A DNA stretch of 6,353 nt from an uncultured Dehalococcoidia bacterium (GTDB lineage: Bacteria; Chloroflexota; Dehalococcoidia; Tepidiformales; Tepidiformaceae): the NCBI GenBank assembly GCA_937864275.1, contig CALMIW010000036.1, forward strand, positions 1-6,353, written 5' to 3'. Positions 5,665 to 6,353 of the stretch are shown here, in pieces (the stretch's first letter is position 1; every line of letters begins with the position of its first letter). The position numbers were made by a program, and so were the translations under genes. A model generated the notes under the pieces. That model saw nothing but the letters and a program-made list of their open reading frames with translations, did not search any database and was not told the DNA's origin.

Positions 5665-6246
5665 GTGCCTGAGCCCAGATACTCCGACTCCCGCATCGCC
5701 GATGCGCAGCCTGTCGTCATTCAGACAGGGATGACGGCGGAGCTGTACTTCACCCTGGCCGAAAGCTCGCAGCCGCAAAACCTGATCGACGGGCTGCTGT
5801 ACGTCTCGCCGCCACCGACTGACCAGCACGAAGACCTGTTGCTGGCGCTCGCGGAAGCACTGGCCGCCTGGGCGCGGGAGCGTGGCGGAAAGGTCTTCGT
5901 GCAGCGCCCTTGCTGGCTTGCGGACACTACCGTCATCGAGCCCGACGTCCTCTACCTGGCCCCCGGGCGCACCCACCTCGCCGGCCGGTTCGTGCGTGGC
6001 GCGCCCGACCTGGCGGTCGAGGTGGTCTCGACGGCAACTGCCGCGTTCGACAACGAGGCGAAGTTCGCGGCCTACGGGAAGCACGGCGTGCGCGAAGCCT
6101 GGTTCGTGGACCCCGAAACGCGGACGGTCACGGTGGTTAGTGGGGATGGGCAGGCGTGGCGGAGCGAACGCACGGTGGACTTCGGCGAGGCGATTCCTTC
6201 CGAAATGGTGGATCTCGGCACGGGGAATCTCGAGCGGGCCGGGTAA
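5665..6246 (+). CDS. Uma2 family (DUF820) putative endonuclease-fold protein
   Basis: A 193-residue protein of the Uma2/DUF820 family, which has the PD-(D/E)XK restriction-endonuclease fold; few members have a demonstrated activity. Family motifs appear in order. NLIDGLLYVSPPPTDQHEDL (39-58) carries D42, G43 and H55. IEPDVLYLAPG (91-101) has the PD pair at 93-94. APDLAVEVVS (113-122) carries D115 and E119. K133 follows, then GVREAWFVDPE (141-151). These cover the predicted catalytic acids and lysine. The Glu before L-I-D-G in most members is Asn39 here. The length is normal for the family. The GTG start is favoured by the -10 box 6 bases upstream. The alternative ATG at 5731 (residue 23) would remove a poorly conserved N-terminal tail and still leave the whole domain. 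Uma2 genes are often numerous in Chloroflexota and Cyanobacteria genomes. The gene is divergent from the VWA gene. Confidence 0.88.
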   Translation: MPEPRYSDSRIADAQPVVIQTGMTAELYFTLAESSQPQNLIDGLLYVSPPPTDQHEDLLLALAEALAAWARERGGKVFVQRPCWLADTTVIEPDVLYLAPGRTHLAGRFVRGAPDLAVEVVSTATAAFDNEAKFAAYGKHGVREAWFVDPETRTVTVVSGDGQAWRSERTVDFGEAIPSEMVDLGTGNLERAG

Positions 6247-6257
6247 ACCGCGGCCCG
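6235..6257. terminator. GC hairpin between convergent genes
   Basis: CGGGCCG (6235-6241) and CGGCCCG (6251-6257) form a perfect 7-bp stem around a 9-base loop that holds the Uma2 stop codon. A second, AT-rich inverted repeat overlaps it: TAAACC (6244-6249) and GGTTTA (6260-6265). The stop codons of both converging genes fall in its arms. No poly-T run follows on either strand. It could still end transcription from both sides. Confidence 0.4.
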
Positions 6258-6262
6258 TGGGT

Positions 6263-6352
6263 TTAGCCGATCCCGGCCCCTGCGATGGTGACGGAGCGTT
6301 CCGCCGCCCAGGGCGCCGGCGTTGGGCCGATCAGAGCCCGCACCCGCCACCG
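6263..6352 (-). CDS. C-terminal end of a fibronectin-III-like protein (partial, cut by window edge)
   Basis: The last 29 codons and TAA stop of a minus-strand frame that runs in from the right edge. It reads RWRVRALIGPTPAPWAAERS then VTIAGAGIG. The pattern W-R-V-R-A ... P-W-A-A-E-R-S-V-T-I closely resembles the last two strands of a fibronectin type III module, as in the ends of secreted or cell-surface proteins. The overlapping frame on the same strand (6072-6350) instead gives Arg/Gly-rich nonsense and runs deep into Uma2. The stop falls 16 bases past the Uma2 stop, a normal convergent layout. With so few residues the family call is tentative. Confidence 0.45.
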   Translation of the reverse strand, partial: RWRVRALIGPTPAPWAAERSVTIAGAGIG

Positions 6353-6353
6353 C

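Noticed and set aside
6263..6290. VTIAGAGIG as the start of an FAD-dependent monooxygenase (GxGxxG)
   Set aside because: A TAA stop follows directly, and the residues before it match a beta-sandwich C-terminus, so the likeness to a dinucleotide-binding motif is probably chance.
6072..6350. 92-codon minus-strand frame overlapping the end of Uma2
   Set aside because: It covers the conserved Uma2 C-terminus and is Arg/Gly-rich; the neighbouring frame ending at 6263 is more protein-like.

Overview
This is a GC-rich bacterial window, probably from Chloroflexota (Tepidiformales/Dehalococcoidia-like). Two protein types suggest this. One is a single-pass membrane regulator with a LuxR/NarL-type helix-turn-helix at its N-terminus. 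The other is a long von Willebrand A (VWA) protein of a family otherwise familiar from Actinobacteria. The taxonomic call is inference, since the window has no marker gene.

Layout. Positions 3-1495 (+) hold the end of an FAD-dependent oxidoreductase followed by a family 2 glycosyltransferase. They look like two translationally coupled genes of a surface-polysaccharide type operon, but the junction is damaged. One base (T601, where G is expected) appears to remove both the stop of the first gene and the GTG start of the second. Positions 1569-2843 (+) encode the LuxR-HTH membrane protein, preceded by a 73-base gap with a good -10 box. Positions 2851-3329 (-) are a compact toxin-antitoxin pair: a RelE/ParE-like toxin with a short acidic partner upstream, sharing an ATGA overlap. 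The pair seems to have its own extended -10 promoter and a leaderless GTG start. Positions 3362-5545 (-) encode the 727-residue VWA protein with an intact metal-ion-dependent adhesion site (MIDAS) and a Gln/Gly-rich linker. A divergent 119-base region then separates it from a Uma2-family (DUF820) gene at 5665-6246 (+), which also looks leaderless. At the right edge, a short minus-strand stretch (6263-6352) reads like the C-terminal end of a fibronectin-III-like secreted protein. It converges on Uma2 with a GC hairpin between them.

How the parts relate. The two left-hand genes are probably one operon for making or modifying a glycan. The membrane regulator, the toxin-antitoxin pair, the VWA protein and Uma2 look like independent units: convergent and divergent gene pairs each have their own signals. 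The VWA family usually has a MoxR/Mg-chelatase-like AAA+ ATPase partner, and none is present here. I see no CRISPR array, tRNA, rRNA, insertion sequence or prophage. No clearly new multi-gene system is visible. The best leads are the single-base double lesion at 601, the membrane-tethered LuxR-type regulator, the atypical antitoxin, and the recurring leaderless GTG starts.
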